A stretch of DNA of 64,000 nt from Molossus alvarezi (GCA_037176705.1 CM073887.1:56629001-56693000); one strand, 5' to 3'. Numbered from the stretch's first letter, positions 22,580 to 35,446 are shown. Translations and numbers: made by a program. Notes: a model not told the origin generated them from the sequence alone.

Positions 22580-22795
22580 TCCCTGGAAGGTGGCTCTGTT
22601 GGTTGGAGCATTGTACCCTACGCCAAAATGTTGTGGACTTAAGTCCTGGTCAGGGCACATACCTTGGTTGCAGGTTCAATCCCCACTCAGGGCATGTATG
22701 GGAGGCAACTGATCGATGTTTCTTTTTCACATAGATGTTTCTCTTTTTCTCTCTCTCAAATCAATAAACATATCCTATGGTAAGGATAAAAAAAT
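22580..22795 (+). mobile_element. tRNA-derived bat SINE, older subtype
   Basis: Plus orientation: head ccctggaaggtggctctg, the two box-like blocks gtcctggtcagggcacata and gcaggttcaatccccac, a CT-rich segment and an A-rich end near 22795 with a diverged tail (atcctatggtaaggat). More diverged than the Ves copies on the left, probably a related older subfamily. Confidence 0.8.
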
Positions 22796-22799
22796 ATTA

Positions 22800-22990
22800 A
22801 CTTGGATCCCAGCTCAAACATTTCATAGCAACATGCCTTGGGTAGCTACTCAATCTCAATTTCTTCATCCATAAAATGGGTGGCCATAATCTGGGTTACA
22901 AGCATTGTTATGAAGATTCAAAGACAAGATAAATGTTACGAGACCAGTAGAGCCTGTCAAGTGGCAAGTACTCAGTAATTTTTAAATGAT
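22800..22990 (+). repeat. MIR-like fragment
   Basis: Plus-strand hallmarks of MIR: ctcaatctcaatttcttcatcc followed by ataaaatggg, then caagtactcagtaa. Diverged, with no coding potential. Confidence 0.6.
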
Positions 22991-23062
22991 TACACATATA
23001 ATTATTAAATATATATTATAATAATATCTATGACTTATATCATTATAAAGTTGTTATTATTA

Positions 23063-23548
23063 CAGTAGTCCCCACTTACCTTCAGTTACCTGCACTCAAC
23101 TATGGCCACAAAATACTGAATGAAAAATTTCAGAAATAAGCAATTCATGAGTTTTTAGTTGTACACCATTCTGTGTACCATGATTATATCTCATGCCATC
23201 GTGTTCCATCCAGCCTGGAAAGTGAATCATCCCTTTACCCAGTGTATCCACTCAGCATGTGCTAACTACCATTAGTCACCTAGTGGCAGACTTGGTTATC
23301 ATATCCACTGTCATCATATCAGGGAGTTTTTGTTCAAGTAACACTTGTTTTACTTAATAATGGCCCCAAAGTGCGAGAATAGTGATGCTGGAATTTTCAT
23401 ATGCCAAAGAGAAGTTGTAAAGTGCTTCTTTAAGTATATACGTATATATATGAGAAAAACAATATATATAGGGTTTAATACTATTTTCAATTCCAGGCAT
23501 CCCCTCGTGATCTAGGAACATACCCCCATCAAAACGATGGGACTACTA
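23063..23548 (+). mobile_element. Tigger-type DNA transposon, internally deleted
   Basis: It begins cagtagtccccacttacc after TA and ends gatgggactac followed by TA, matching pogo/Tigger terminal inverted repeats with a TA target. Inside, about 23360-23420 matches the beginning of a Tigger transposase (atggccccaaagtgcgag), which then jumps to the 3' terminal region (tatagggtttaatactat). The transposase is almost wholly missing, so the copy was non-autonomous. Confidence 0.75.
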
Positions 23549-23892
23549 CATTCAATATTATGGCCTTATCAGGGTCAAACCTGACCCAGACTAGATCATC
23601 CTCTTTAATGCTGCTCTATGATGTCCTTGTACTTCCTGGGCAGAAACACACATGTCTCTCCTCTGGCCTCTCCGATCCTTTTCTAGAGTCCGTAAAAGTT
23701 CATTCATCCCAACTCCATTAGTTTACAACAGAGTTTTCCACCGTTATATTATTTCTTGTGATGAACTGTCTTTTATAAAGTTTAGCAGATGTCCTGGCTT
23801 TAATCCATTTAATACCAATTGCAATCTCTTCTAGTCCTAGTCACAAAAGCCAAAAATGAATTGACGTGAAAAGCAAAAGAACCAAAAACTGG
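23549..23892. other. Non-repetitive DNA, no gene seen
   Basis: About 340 bp of single-copy-looking sequence. The short ORF at 23652-23834 has no recognisable domain and I do not call it. Confidence 0.4.
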
Positions 23893-26800
23893 GGTAGCAA
23901 TACTCATATCTGATAAAATAGATTTCAAAATGAAGGCCATAACTAGAGACAAAGAAGGCCACTACATATTATTGAAAGGATCTACCAACAGGAAGATATA
24001 ACCTTGATAAACACAATGCACCCAATATAGGAGTACCAAAATATATTAAAAATCTTCTGGAGGACTTCCAAGGAGAAATCGACAGCAATACAATCATAGT
24101 AGAGGACTTCAACACCCCGTTGACACCACAGGAAAGATCCTCTAGACAAAAAGTTAGCAAGAAACAGAGACTCTAAATGAAGCACCAGACCAAATGGATT
24201 TAATACATATCTACAGAGAATTATACCCCAAAACTACAGAATTCACATTCTTCTCAAGTGCACATGGGACATTCTCATAGATAGACCACATGACAGGACA
24301 CAAATTAAGTCTCTAGAAGTTCAAGAAGATTGAAATCATATCAAGCATCTACTCAGGTTACAGCGGCATGAAACTAGAAATCAATTGCAACAAGAACATG
24401 GAAAGACATTTGAACACATGGAGGCTAAATAGCATGTTATTGAACAATGAATGGGTTTCCGAGGAAATCAAGGAAGAAATTAAAAAATTCCTGGAAAACA
24501 ATGAAAAGGAACACACAACAACACAAAATCTATGGGATGCAGCAAAAGCAGTTCTGACAGGGAAGTTCATAGCACTACAGGCCTACCTCAAGAAACAAAA
24601 AAAAATTTCTTGTTGACTGACTAACATCACAACTTAAAGAATTAGAAAGAAAACAAAAAGGAAACCCCAGAGCAAGTAGAAGGAAGGAAATAGTAAAGAT
24701 CAGAGCAGAAATAAATGACATAGAGACCAAAAAACAATTCAAAGGATCAATGAAACAAAGAGCTGTTTTTTTTGAAAAGATAAACAAGATTGATGGATGC
24801 TTAGCTAGACTCACCAAGAAACAAAGAGAGAGAACCCAAATACACAAAATCAAAAATGAAAGAGGAGAAGTAACAACCGACACAACAGGAATACAAAAGA
24901 TCATTAACAGCTACTATGAACAACTATATGGCAACATATTCAACAATCTAAGTGAAAAGGACAAATTTCTAGAAACACACAGTCTCCCAAAACTGGATCA
25001 GGAAGAGATAGAAAACATGAACAGACCAATGAAAACAGAGGAAATTGAAGATGTAATCAAGACTCTCCCAGCAAACAAAAGCCCAGGCCAGGATGATTTC
25101 ACGGGGGAGTTTTACCGAACATTCAAAGAAGAACAAACACCCATTCTCCTCAAATTATTTCAAAAAATCCAAAAAGAAGAAAGACTTCCAAACTCGTTTT
25201 ATGAAGCCAGCATAATTCTAATTTTAAAAACAGAAAAAGACATTACAAAGAAAGAAAACTACAATCCAATATCCCTGATGAACATAGAGGCCAAAATCGT
25301 GAACAAAATATTAGCAAATCTAATCCAGCAATACATCAAAAAAATTATTCACTATGACCAAGTAGGATTTATTCCAGGGATGCCAGGCTGCTACAATATT
25401 TGCAAATCAATAAATGTGATACACCACATAAACAAAATGAAGAATAAAAACCACATGATCATATCAATAGATGCTGAAAAAGCCTTCAACAAAATCCAGC
25501 ATCCATTTGTGATAAAAATGCTCAGCAATGTGGGAATAGAGGGATCTTATCTCCACATAATAAAGGCCATATATGAAAGACCTACAGCCAGCATCATACT
25601 CAATGGGTAGAAACTAAAAACATTTCTCTTAAGAACAGGAACAAGACAGGGATGTCCACTTTTGCCACTCTTATTTAACATAGTACTGGAAGACTTGGCC
25701 ACAGCAATGAGACAGGAAGAAAAAATAAAAGGGATCCAAATTAGAAAGGAGGAAGTGAAACTGTCATTACTTGCAGATGACATGATATTATACATAGAAA
25801 ACCCTAAAGACCCCATCAAAAATCTACTAGAGTTAATAAATGCATTTGGCAAAGTACCAGGATACAAAATTAACGTAAAGAAATTGACGGCATTCATATA
25901 CACCAATGATGAACTCACAGAAAGAGAAACTGAAAAAACAATTCCGTTTATCATCACGGCAAAAATAATTAAGATTCCTAGGAATAAACTTAACCAAAGA
26001 AGTAAAAGACCTATTTACAGAAAACTACAGGACACTGAATAAAGAAATAGAGGAAGATATAAAAGAGTGGAAGCACATACCTTGTTCATGGATTGGAAGA
26101 ATTAACATCATTAAAATGTCCATATTACCCAAAGCAATCTATAGATTCAATGCAATCCCCATCAAAATATTTCACAGAAATAGAACAAATACTTCAAAAG
26201 TTCATATAGAACGAAAAAAGTCCCCAAATAGCCACAGCAATTTTAAAAAAGAAGGACAAAGTTGGAGTGATCACAATACCAGATATCAGGTTATACTACA
26301 AATCTACTGTAATCGAAACAGTCTTGTACTGGCACAAGAACAGGCATATAGACCAGTGGAACAGAACAGAGAACCCAGAAATGGACCCCAAGCAAAATGC
26401 TCAATTAATATTTGACAAACGTGGCAAGAGCATACAGTGGAGTAAAGACAGCCTATTTAATAAATGGTGTTGGGAAAATTGGACAACTATATTAAAAAAA
26501 ATGAAACTAAATCATCAATTTACACCATACACAAAAATAAACTCAAAATGGATAAAAGACTTAAATGTGACCTATGAATCCTTAAAAATTCTAGAAGAAA
26601 ATGTAGGCATCAAAATTTCGGACATCATATGCAGCAGAATTTTCACTGATACATCACCTAAGGCAACAGAAACAACCAAAAAAATTAACACATGGTACTA
26701 CATCAAACTAAAGAGCTTCTGCACAGCAAAAGAAACAATCATCAAAATGGAAAGGCAACCCACTTTATGGGAGAACATCATTGCCTATGATACATGAGAT

Positions 26801-27735
26801 AAGGGGTTAATTTCCAAAACTTATAAAGTACTCATACAACTCAACAAAAGGAAGACAAAGAACCCAATTAAAAAATGGGCAGAAGAGCTTAATAGACACC
26901 TCTCCAAACAGGACATACAAATGGCCAGGAGACATATGAAGAAATGCTCAACATCACTAATTATCAGAGAGATGCAAATTAAAACAACAATAAGGTATCA
27001 CCTCACACCTGTCAGAATGGCCGCCATTAACAAATCTTCAAACAACAAGTGTTGGCGAGGGTGTGGAGAAAAGGGGACACTAGTACACTGCTGGTGGGAA
27101 TGCAGACCTGTGCAGCCACTATGGAATACAATATGGTGTTACCTCAAAAAATTGAACTGCCATTTGACCCATGATCCCACTTCTGGGAATATACCCTAAA
27201 AAGCCTGAAACACCAATCAGAAAGAATATATGTACTGCCATGTTCACAGCAGCACTACTTATAATAGCTAATATCTGGAAACAGCCCAAGTGTCCATCAA
27301 TAGACGAGTGGATAAAAGAGCGGTGGTACATATACACGATGAAGTACTATGCAGCTGTAAGAAAGCAAGTTCTCTTATTTTTTGACACAACATGGAGAGA
27401 CCTAGAAATTATTATCCTAAGCGAAACAAGCCAAGCAGAAAAAGACAAATACCACATGATCTCACTTATATATGGAATATAATGAACATTACAGTCTGAG
27501 GAATACAGTGGACCCAGAGACGTGGAAGTAGGGTACAGACTGACAACCCTCAGAAGAGGGGATGGTGGGGGTTGGAAGAGATAAACCACAGAACTTATAT
27601 GCATGTATGCATAACCAATGGTCATGGACACCAAAGCTGGGGACGGGGCGGGGGGGCATGGGGAGGAGGGTGCCAATGGGGTAAAAAAGGAAAAACATCT
27701 GTAACAAAAATAAATAATTAATTTAAAAAAATGAC
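23893..27735 (+). mobile_element. 5'-truncated L1, ORF2 decayed
   Basis: Plus-strand L1 starting inside the endonuclease region (aactggggtagcaatactcat) and running to the 3'UTR (catctgtaacaaaaataaat) and A-rich end near 27735. Large ORF2 blocks survive at 24750-25610 (RT fingers/palm), 26267-26797 and 26921-27199 (Cys knuckle [18 protein letters not shown]), separated by frameshifts and a stop at about 25608. The LADDM at about 25775 replaces FADDM. It cannot make a full protein. Confidence 0.9.
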
Positions 27736-28536
27736 TCCACACCTGGTCATTTGTCCTCCAGATAGACAGAATTATCCCCCAGTTAAGGATCTCTGGTTTA
27801 GAGACAGAATTAAGTATAACCTATAGAGACTTTACTCAGCAATTCCTCTTCCAGATATATATTCTAAAATTGTAGGAAGCTCTGGCCCAGCAAAATCCCT
27901 GAAAATATCTCATCATTTCTGTCTTTCTACAGAAAAAAAACTAACAAATGAATCCTCCCAATTTTCTCCCAATTTATAATCCATCAATTTCCAAATCACC
28001 AAGTTTCCCAGCTGGTGAAATAGCATTTATTGCAGACTCCTGTGAAGGGCTATTTAAGTGTCCATATAAATCTGATCTTGCTCTGTGCACTCACATATCC
28101 TCACCCTGAAGGGAGCTGATGCCAGTTGAAGGCTGACTGTAGGGGGCATCAAGTGGTCCATATGCTTTTAACACTTTAATCCTCATGTCCTGGAAAAGGA
28201 TGGTGGTCATGTTTACACAACAATGAGAATACACATAATGGCATCAACAGCATACTTAAAAATGATTAAGATGGTAAATTTTTATTTTATTTTTATTATG
28301 TCTATTTTATCACAATAAAAAAAAACACATAAAAAAACTGCCTTACATATTATTTACCTGTTTGTTTTGGATGAGAAGACAGACGTTCAGAGAAGTGTAG
28401 TGACCTTCCAGCATTGCCCAGCAAGGAATTAACAGAGCCAAGATTTCAACAAAAGAGGGATCTGATTTCAAAGTCCCCATCTTTCCCTTTGCATTCACAC
28501 TCCCCCCAAACACTGTAATAGATATGTAAAAATTTG

Positions 28537-28537
<1 letters not shown>
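27736..28537. other. Intergenic DNA, nothing recognised
   Basis: No exon, tRNA or clear interspersed repeat. An AT-rich stretch at about 28255-28340 may be an old repeat end. Confidence 0.4.

Positions 28538-28566
<29 letters not shown>
28538..28566. repeat. (AC)n microsatellite
   Basis: About 14 AC units, pure. Confidence 0.95.
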
Positions 28567-28571
<5 letters not shown>

Positions 28572-30510
28572 CATGCATGCCCACAAACTTACCTTTCTGT
28601 CCAGGGTGACCATTTGGTCCCACTGCTCTTGATTCATCTTTTTACAAGACACAACCTGAGTATTTGTAATCTCTAATCAGCAGCTCTTCCATGACTAGAG
28701 CTTTTGACTGTGATCCCCTTTTGTATTGAGCTTTAAAAAAAATATGTTCCTCTGAGACATCACTTAGGGGAAAAAAAATGTTTTTATCTATCCAATCTGT
28801 TCCCTGTAGGTCAGACAGGCAGAGCTGGTCAGAGCTAGCCACAACTCACTTTAATCGAGATTGAATACTTTCACTGTGACTCCTTAATTAATTATTTTCC
28901 TGTGGGTTGAAGAGGAGCTCCTTCCACAAGTTCCCAAGTTTCTGTTTCCCCTCTTCCTTTCCCCATTTACCTGAGGGATGTCACAATTTGGGCCTAGGGG
29001 TCCCTCTGGTGATGCAAAGTGATCAGGGGAAAGGCACCAGCATTACTTACTTTCTTGTTGCCAATAAAACTTTTATATTTTTCTATTATGACTAAGCGTG
29101 ATCTGGACTTTTGGTCACCTAATTAATCAAATGGCAGTGTGCAGGGCATTGCCATTTACTGTTTATTTAGTCCTCACATCCAATTACCCCAGCTCAAGAA
29201 TCCACAGTAGCTCTTGATCAATAAATAATTGTTAAATGGATACACTCTGCAGGGAAACAATATTTTTGTTGAAACTAATGTTATTGACAAATGGACTGAG
29301 AGGGTTAGTAACTAACCTAAAGTCACGACCTACTAGAGGGCAGGCTACAATTTGAAGCCCCATCTGATTCTAAATCCTAAGCACTCTGAACTCTGAATGC
29401 TACATCTATCTTGAAGTTAATACTCAGCTCTTCTACCTAAGAGTCCAGAACTGATAACACTTCTGGGAGTGGGAGAGAATGGCCCATCCTCAGAAGGTGA
29501 GCTGGTGATGACCCAAACCATATCAATAAGTTTTTTTGGTCAGATACTCATGCCTGCCTGTGTCCAACAGCTTTTATGGAAGGTTGTTAACCGACCTTCA
29601 CATGTATTAAACATTAACATAGATGACTTCCTACTGTCTAGAGATCAGCTTTCTTTGATTTATAGCAAAGAAGACAGGGAAAGAATAAGCATTCATAGTA
29701 ACAAGACATCCACCTGTGAGTTGGCAAATATCTAAGAGTTAGACAAAAATCCATCTTTCCATCCAAATAACTCTATACACTCAATGTATCATATCTGTGG
29801 AAAACAATAGCAATCTTTTTAACTCATCCTTCCACTAATATCTAATGTCTAAACCATGCCTGGATCTCCAAGTACCCCACAGGCTGGATTTCAACTTCTC
29901 ATCCCACTCACCAGGGTCTGTGTACAGAATGAGGGACCTTTCTCCACATGAGCATGTCAAGTACCCTCTTTCCAAGATAGGCTCTAATAAAACCTCCCTG
30001 GATTGTAGCATCATGGATCTAACCAGTATTACCTCTGTCTATGCAGAGAGAGCTGGTATCACCTGGGGATGAAGGCTCCAAGGAGAGCTGTTGCATCAGA
30101 AACCCCTCCATTTCTGCTAGAGAGAAAATTATAGTGGAAGCCTGGAGCCCTTGGTATTTGCATGGTCCTGAAGACTGTGGAAAATCATTTCCTTATTTTT
30201 CAACCACAGGAAGAATGAGAAGCATTGATGTGGATAACTAAATGTGACAGATGTCCAAGTCTTTCTGTTTATATATAATCAAGAAGAAGAAATGTGGGAA
30301 TGCATTACAGAAATTGGACCCTATGTCTGCCCTATCCCCAGTTCTGATGTTCAGAAGACTTCTCCTGAGTTAAATAATGAGGCAGTGATGGTGGTGGGAC
30401 ACCCAGGTACAGCTTCCCTGATTAGGGCTTTTCCCCCTTTACACGCCATTATTCAGGGGCCTTAAAGACTCGGGAGATGCAGTGGCTTAGAGACAGGTTA
30501 TTCTAGTGCC
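28567..30510. other. Intergenic DNA, nothing recognised
   Basis: About 1.9 kb without L1 or SINE. The ORFs of 60-90 codons here show no domain, no splice-site framing and no low-complexity signature, so I call none of them. Confidence 0.4.
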
Positions 30511-31072
30511 TGTTGTAACCCACGAGACCGACCACACTCAGACTCCATTTTTCAGTTTTTGGGGATGCTTTATTACCTGCGCAGGGACTGCAGCCAACCT
30601 ACACAGAGGAGAACTGCAGCCCCGAGCTCAGGGGGAGGGTTGCTTATATAGGGCAGGGGTCATTCAAGAGTTTGGCAGAGCAAGCAAGCTGCATGTACAG
30701 AAGCCGAGGCAGTTAGCAGTAAGCAGGAGGGAACAGAGGGGGGGAGGGAGCTGAGGCGAAAGGGAACTGGGTGAACTGGGTCAGCATACATCTGTCCTGC
30801 TATTCATTCCATTATCCAAGTTTTAAAAACTAACAAATTCGAGACAGATATCAGCGGTCAGTCAGGTGCAATACACACATGTTGAACAGTTACAGTTTTC
30901 TGGGGTAAAGGGAGCTTCAGTTTCTCCCTATCAGTTTCTTTACAGAGCATGCAGGACACTCTGGCCTTGGGGCCGTTTCTGTCCTCCCTTTTCTTGAAGG
31001 ATGTTGCTTTTCAAATTCCCAGTGAAGGTCAAACTCTAGTTAATTTTTATGGGGCTAAAGCCCTCTATAACA
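30511..31072 (-). mobile_element. Endogenous retroviral LTR (solo or terminal)
   Basis: About 560 bp with terminal TGTT...AACA on the minus strand (starts TGTTATAGAGGG at 31072, ends GGGTTACAACA at 30511). In order on the minus strand: U3, a TATA box (CTATATAAGC, complement of 30643-30652), then AATAAAGCATCC (complement near 30568-30575), then a short U5. No internal retroviral genes follow in the window. A purine-rich stretch just outside the U3 edge (CAATGGGGAA) could be a polypurine tract remnant. Flanking TSDs are not evident. Confidence 0.65.
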
Positions 31073-32002
31073 TTCCCCATTGTTCGTCTTGCTGTCTCTG
31101 AGGTTGTTAATTAGGGCAGCTTAAAGACAAGTTGGATTCTAAGGACAGTGAGCTACAACAGTGCCCTTGAGTTTATTGTGTGTCAATAGCCAGAGCTGGG
31201 GGTAAGGACAAAAATCAGAGAGCCAAGCCACCCTGAACAGTAGTAACCCACTGCAGGAAGTCACAGGCAAGGCCAAGGTAGAGTGAGCTACCAACAGTGC
31301 TGCTCAGACCAAAGCTGAGTCAGATAGGTGAGAAAAAGGTGGAACCATGGTGGAAGCAAGAATAAAATTGACATATGTGAAGGACCTGACATATAATAGG
31401 TAACAACAGTAAATTCCTAGTATCATACCACCACTTTCTAGTTCCAAGTGCATGGCAGAAATCAGTGATCAATCTCATTGCTTTCTACCTTTCAGTTTAG
31501 ATGGAGCTTCTCAAATCAGTACATCATACAGTTAGACATGATCAATTGGAATTGACATTTGTCATGAAATCTACTTTCCAAGAAATCTCTAGACCAGTAC
31601 TCAGAGCAGAGTGACAGTCTGCATGGAGATAAGGAGCTTGCACCAGAAAGTTATACAACACACTGCATCTTTCATTGAAGAAATCTTGTTATGAAATAAT
31701 TGTCAGTTGAACTAAAGCTTAGTGATGTTGTTAATTTACAGTCTATCCCAAAGTTCTTCACTCCTCAAGGGCCAATAATAGTCCATGGGCCACATTTTGA
31801 GTCACACATACATGTGATATCAGTTCTTTGCTGACAAGGAACTCGCTATATTCATTTTTGTATAATTAGTAGCCAAGACACAAGGACACATCAGTGTTTA
31901 TTATATAGGAAGGGCTGGAGCAGGCAGAAATTTAATAAGACAAATTAAGATATTGAGAAATGGGCAGTGGTGATTCCTAACACCTAGCACATTGCTTTCT
32001 TC
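31073..32002. other. Intergenic DNA, nothing recognised
   Basis: No exon or clear repeat. Bases 31073-31140 may belong to the retroviral element next to it. Confidence 0.35.
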
Positions 32003-32089
32003 ATGGATGGATGGATGGATGGATGAATGGATGGATGCATGGATGGATGGATGGATGGATGGACGGATAGATGGATAGATGTTGGATGG
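32003..32089. repeat. (GGAT)n tetranucleotide array
   Basis: About 20 units of GGAT with a few variant units (GAAT, GCAT, GGAC, AGAT), so it is imperfect and mature. Confidence 0.95.
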
Positions 32090-32368
32090 AATGAAGGAAC
32101 AAGATATAATTAAAAAATTATTTGTGACTGAGTCATGTTGTTTTAAAGAACAAGTTAAGAGAAAAAGTGGCAAAGAAGTGTTAGTACTGTAGATATGTGC
32201 CTCAATTATTAATTATTTGCATACCACCTTCATATTTGAGCTATTTCCATATGCTATCACACTAACATTTTCTCAATTCAGGTATCTAACTGCTTAATGT
32301 CAGTTATTCCTAAAAAGCAGATGCACACAAAATTGTTCATAGGGACCTTTGTCCTTTATTTTATTTTA

Positions 32369-32628
32369 TTTTATTTTATTTTATTTTATTATTTTTTTTT
32401 TTATCCTCACCCGAGGACATTTTTCTATTTTTTGTTCAGACAGAGCAGGAGGGAGAGACAGAGGGAGAAACATCGATGTGAAGGGACACATCGAGTGGCT
32501 GCCACCGGCATGACCAACCAGGGCCGGGGACAAACTGCAACTGAGGTACGTGCCCTTAGCGGGAACCGAACCCAGGAATCTCTGTACCGCAGGCCAACGC
32601 TCCAACCTCTGAGCCAAACTGGCCAGGG
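32369..32628 (-). mobile_element. Ves SINE in a TTTTA target
   Basis: Full-length minus copy with a 16-bp TSD cctttattttatttta at 32353-32368 and 32629-32644. The tail side carries an expanded TTTTA run. It shares the variant block cagacagagcaggaggg with the copy at 33798. Confidence 0.92.
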
Positions 32629-32644
32629 CCTTTATTTTATTTTA

Positions 32645-33329
32645 AATGGGAAAGGTTTTATTATAACTCTCCAATATTTCCTTAAATACAGCCAAAACCA
32701 ATAAAAGACATGTGTCAGTAATAAAATACCATGTTAGGATATAAAGTATTTAAAACATTGCTTTCTACTGACTGCAAAATGAACATAGTTGTTAACAGTT
32801 GTTTGGGTAGAGGTTGCATTTCTACTCTACTGCTTACATTTCCCAGATTTTATTTTGACTCCCTCAAGGTTTGGAGGACTCATTGTAGAAAATACCCTTT
32901 GCTATTGGCAAATGTAGAAGGTCCTGAGGAAACAAGTTCAGGACAAACACAAAACAGTAAGGAATAGATCATATTGAGAGTGATGTTATACTAGCCTTTC
33001 TTAGCCCCAGCAATATCTGAGACACACACTTTTCTTTGTCATCACTTGGGGCACTTTTTCTATACATTGTTTTATTTGATATTTGTGTGTAGCTTGAGAT
33101 ATAAACTTTTCCTGTGTACCCATTGGCCAGAAAAATATATTGAGAGATACACACATGTTATAAAGCTGGGGAATTATCACCCAAAGACTCCTTTCTATTA
33201 GGAAAAATTTAACCAAGAAAGTATTCTGTGGAATATACCCATGTTTTCCTTTTCTTTTTATTTGTTTATTATTGAGGTGACATTGGTTAAATAACATTAT
33301 ATAAGTTATAATATTAACATTCAAATTCA
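32645..33329. other. Intergenic DNA, nothing recognised
   Basis: AT-rich single-copy-looking sequence with no supported gene. Confidence 0.4.
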
Positions 33330-33640
33330 ATATAATTCAGCAATTTCTCTTCTGAGTATTTATTAGAAGAATATTTTAAAAACTAATTCAAAAAGATATA
33401 TGTGCCCCTATGTTTATTGTAGCACTATTTACAATAGCCCAGTTATGTAAACAACCTACATGTCCTTTGACAGATGAATCAATAAAGAAGAGGTGGTACG
33501 TATATATAATAGAATAATATTCAGTCATAAAAAAAGATAAAATATTGCCATTTGTGACAGCATCAATCCTGAGAGTACTATGATAAGTGAAATAAGTCAG
33601 AGAAAAAAGGACAAAAACCATATGATTTCACCTGCTTTTC
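33330..33640 (+). mobile_element. Ancient L1 3' fragment
   Basis: Plus strand, end of ORF2: actatttacaatagccca, gatgaatcaataaagaag, ataatattcagtcataaa. This L1 lineage is far more diverged than the young bat L1s. Confidence 0.7.
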
Positions 33641-33797
33641 TTTGATCACTCACTTTTATTGTTTTTAGAATTGACTGGACCAGGTCTTTTATGCTGACAA
33701 GTCATCATCCTTTGCCTGTGGAAGAGATAAGACTAAAGTAATGGAAATTGCTAAAAGAAACAAATAAAATTAAGCATCAAGTCTTTCTTCCATTCTT

Positions 33798-33998
33798 TTA
33801 TTTTCTTTTATTTTTTATCCTCACCCGAGGACATTTTTCCATTTTTTGTTCAGACAGAGCAGGAGGGAGAGACAGAGGGAGAAACATCGATGTGAAGGGA
33901 CACATCGAGTGGCTGCCACCGGCACGACCAACCAGGGCTGGGGACAAACTGCAACTGAGGTACGTGCCCTTAGCGGGAACCGAACCCAGGACTCTCTG
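33798..33998 (-). mobile_element. Ves SINE, head truncated
   Basis: Minus copy with a complete tail and middle. The tRNA-like head stops at aacccaggactctctg and the first about 40 bases of the head are absent. The middle is almost identical to the copy at 32369. Confidence 0.9.
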
Positions 33999-34019
33999 TT
34001 TTACTAAATGTTTTACTTA

Positions 34020-34440
34020 AAAAATTTTAGATTTACAGAAAATTTGAACATCCCTGCACCTTTAACCAATTATTCTTTTGCCACATTGCTTTATCTCCTT
34101 ATGCACACGTAAACACACATACTTTCATATAATATAAAATTCACAGACTTAGGTAATATATGAAATACACATATGAATTAAACCATTTTAAAGCATGCGA
34201 TCAGTGGCATTTAGTACACTTACAATATGCAGTCATCCCCTTTATCTAGTTCTAAAACATTTTCATCACCCCAAAGAAACTCCATACTCATTAGTTAGTC
34301 ATTTCCCATTACCGTCTCCCAGCCCCTGGCAACCCCTGGATATTCCATATAAATAGAATCGTACAGTATGTAACCTATTGTGTCTGACTCATTTTACTTA
34401 CCATAATGTTTTAGAGGTTCATCTATATTGTAGCATTTCT
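34020..34440. mobile_element. Ancient L1 3'UTR-like fragment
   Basis: Landmarks such as tttagatttacagaaaattt and ctggatattccatataaat resemble mammalian L1M 3' regions. Orientation and family are uncertain. Confidence 0.5.
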
Positions 34441-34600
34441 ATTGGCTGAATTATATCCCCTCCAAATTTACATGTTGAAATCCTAACTACCAGAACCTCA
34501 GAACATTACTATATTTAGAAAAAAAGGTTGTTAAAAAGGTTAAGTTAAAATAAGGGTAGTAGAGTGAACTCTAACCCAAAATGACTTGCGTCATTACTCA
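34441..34600 (+). mobile_element. MLT1-like LTR fragment
   Basis: ggctgaattatatcccctcc, catgttgaaatcctaact and ctctaacccaaaatgact match the start of MaLR/MLT1 LTRs as I know them. Partial and diverged. Confidence 0.55.
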
Positions 34601-35127
34601 GAGAGAGCAGATTAGGGGTAATGTCAACAAGATGGCAGAAAGCAGGCTCCAGACTTCTTTCCCCTCAAGGGGACATCAATTAAACAAAAACACATGAGTT
34701 AATTCACTTAGTGAAAAATTCAGAGATCAATTAAAAGGCTCCTGCACTGAAATTGAGCTTGAGACCCGCTGCGTTGAAGCCAGCAGGAAAATGCATGGCA
34801 CCATCTTGCCATAACTCCTACCCTTCCACAGCACCATGATCAGGAGGAAGCACCCAGCTCCCCAAGGAAGGAAGGACAAGTCGGACTGGATTGTACCTCC
34901 AACATTCCAACATTTGGAGGGTCTGGGTGGGAGCCTGGGTTTTGTCCTGCCTGAGAATGAGCACTAATGGAAAGCACCACACGTTGGGAGTCACTGATAA
35001 CAAAGATGCTAGTTTGAACTAGTAAGCACTCACTGCCCACTGATGTTTCCCCACTTGAGCACACAGCAAATGAGAAAATAATGATAGAGCCACCATGGAA
35101 AACAGCACAGAGTTGCCTCAAGAAATA
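34601..35127. other. Unassigned DNA
   Basis: The string aacaagatggcagaaagcagg near 34628 could be an old L1 5' start, but support is weak. No gene seen. Confidence 0.3.
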
Positions 35128-35134
35128 CAAAGGA

Positions 35135-35245
35135 ACCCTGGCTGGTATGGCTCAGTAGGTTGGACAGTGGTCTCAGACACCGAAAGGTTGTGGGTTTGAT
35201 TCATGGTCAGGGCACATACCTGGGTTGCAGGTAGCCCAGGAAACC
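35135..35245 (+). mobile_element. Partial tRNA-type SINE
   Basis: ccctggctggtatggctcag begins the head, and atggtcagggcacatacctg and gggttgcagg follow. The tail half is missing. Confidence 0.75.
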
Positions 35246-35440
35246 ACAAGTAAAAGAACTTTCTACATCTAAAAACAATTTTAAAAGAACTTTGTAAATC
35301 TAAACCACTGGTGGTGCTTAGTAATCACTGCCATAAATTATCCTATGCAGTTATGCCTTTTCCTTCCTGTTTTGCAGTGCACGGAAGATGCTGAAAATAT
35401 CATGAAGTCTTCTAAAGAAAGTCTACAGTGGTAGCTAATA

Positions 35441-35446
35441 TTTATT
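35441..35446 (-). promoter_or_regulatory. Candidate polyadenylation signal of the ADGRE gene
   Basis: The plus-strand tttatt reads AATAAA on the minus strand, about 385 bases past the stop codon at 35829. Other A-rich hexamers exist, so this is a guess for the 3'UTR end. Confidence 0.3.

Noticed and set aside
29469..30465. ORFs of 60-88 codons in the repeat-poor stretch
   Set aside because: No recognisable domain, no splice-consistent neighbours. Lengths are expected by chance.
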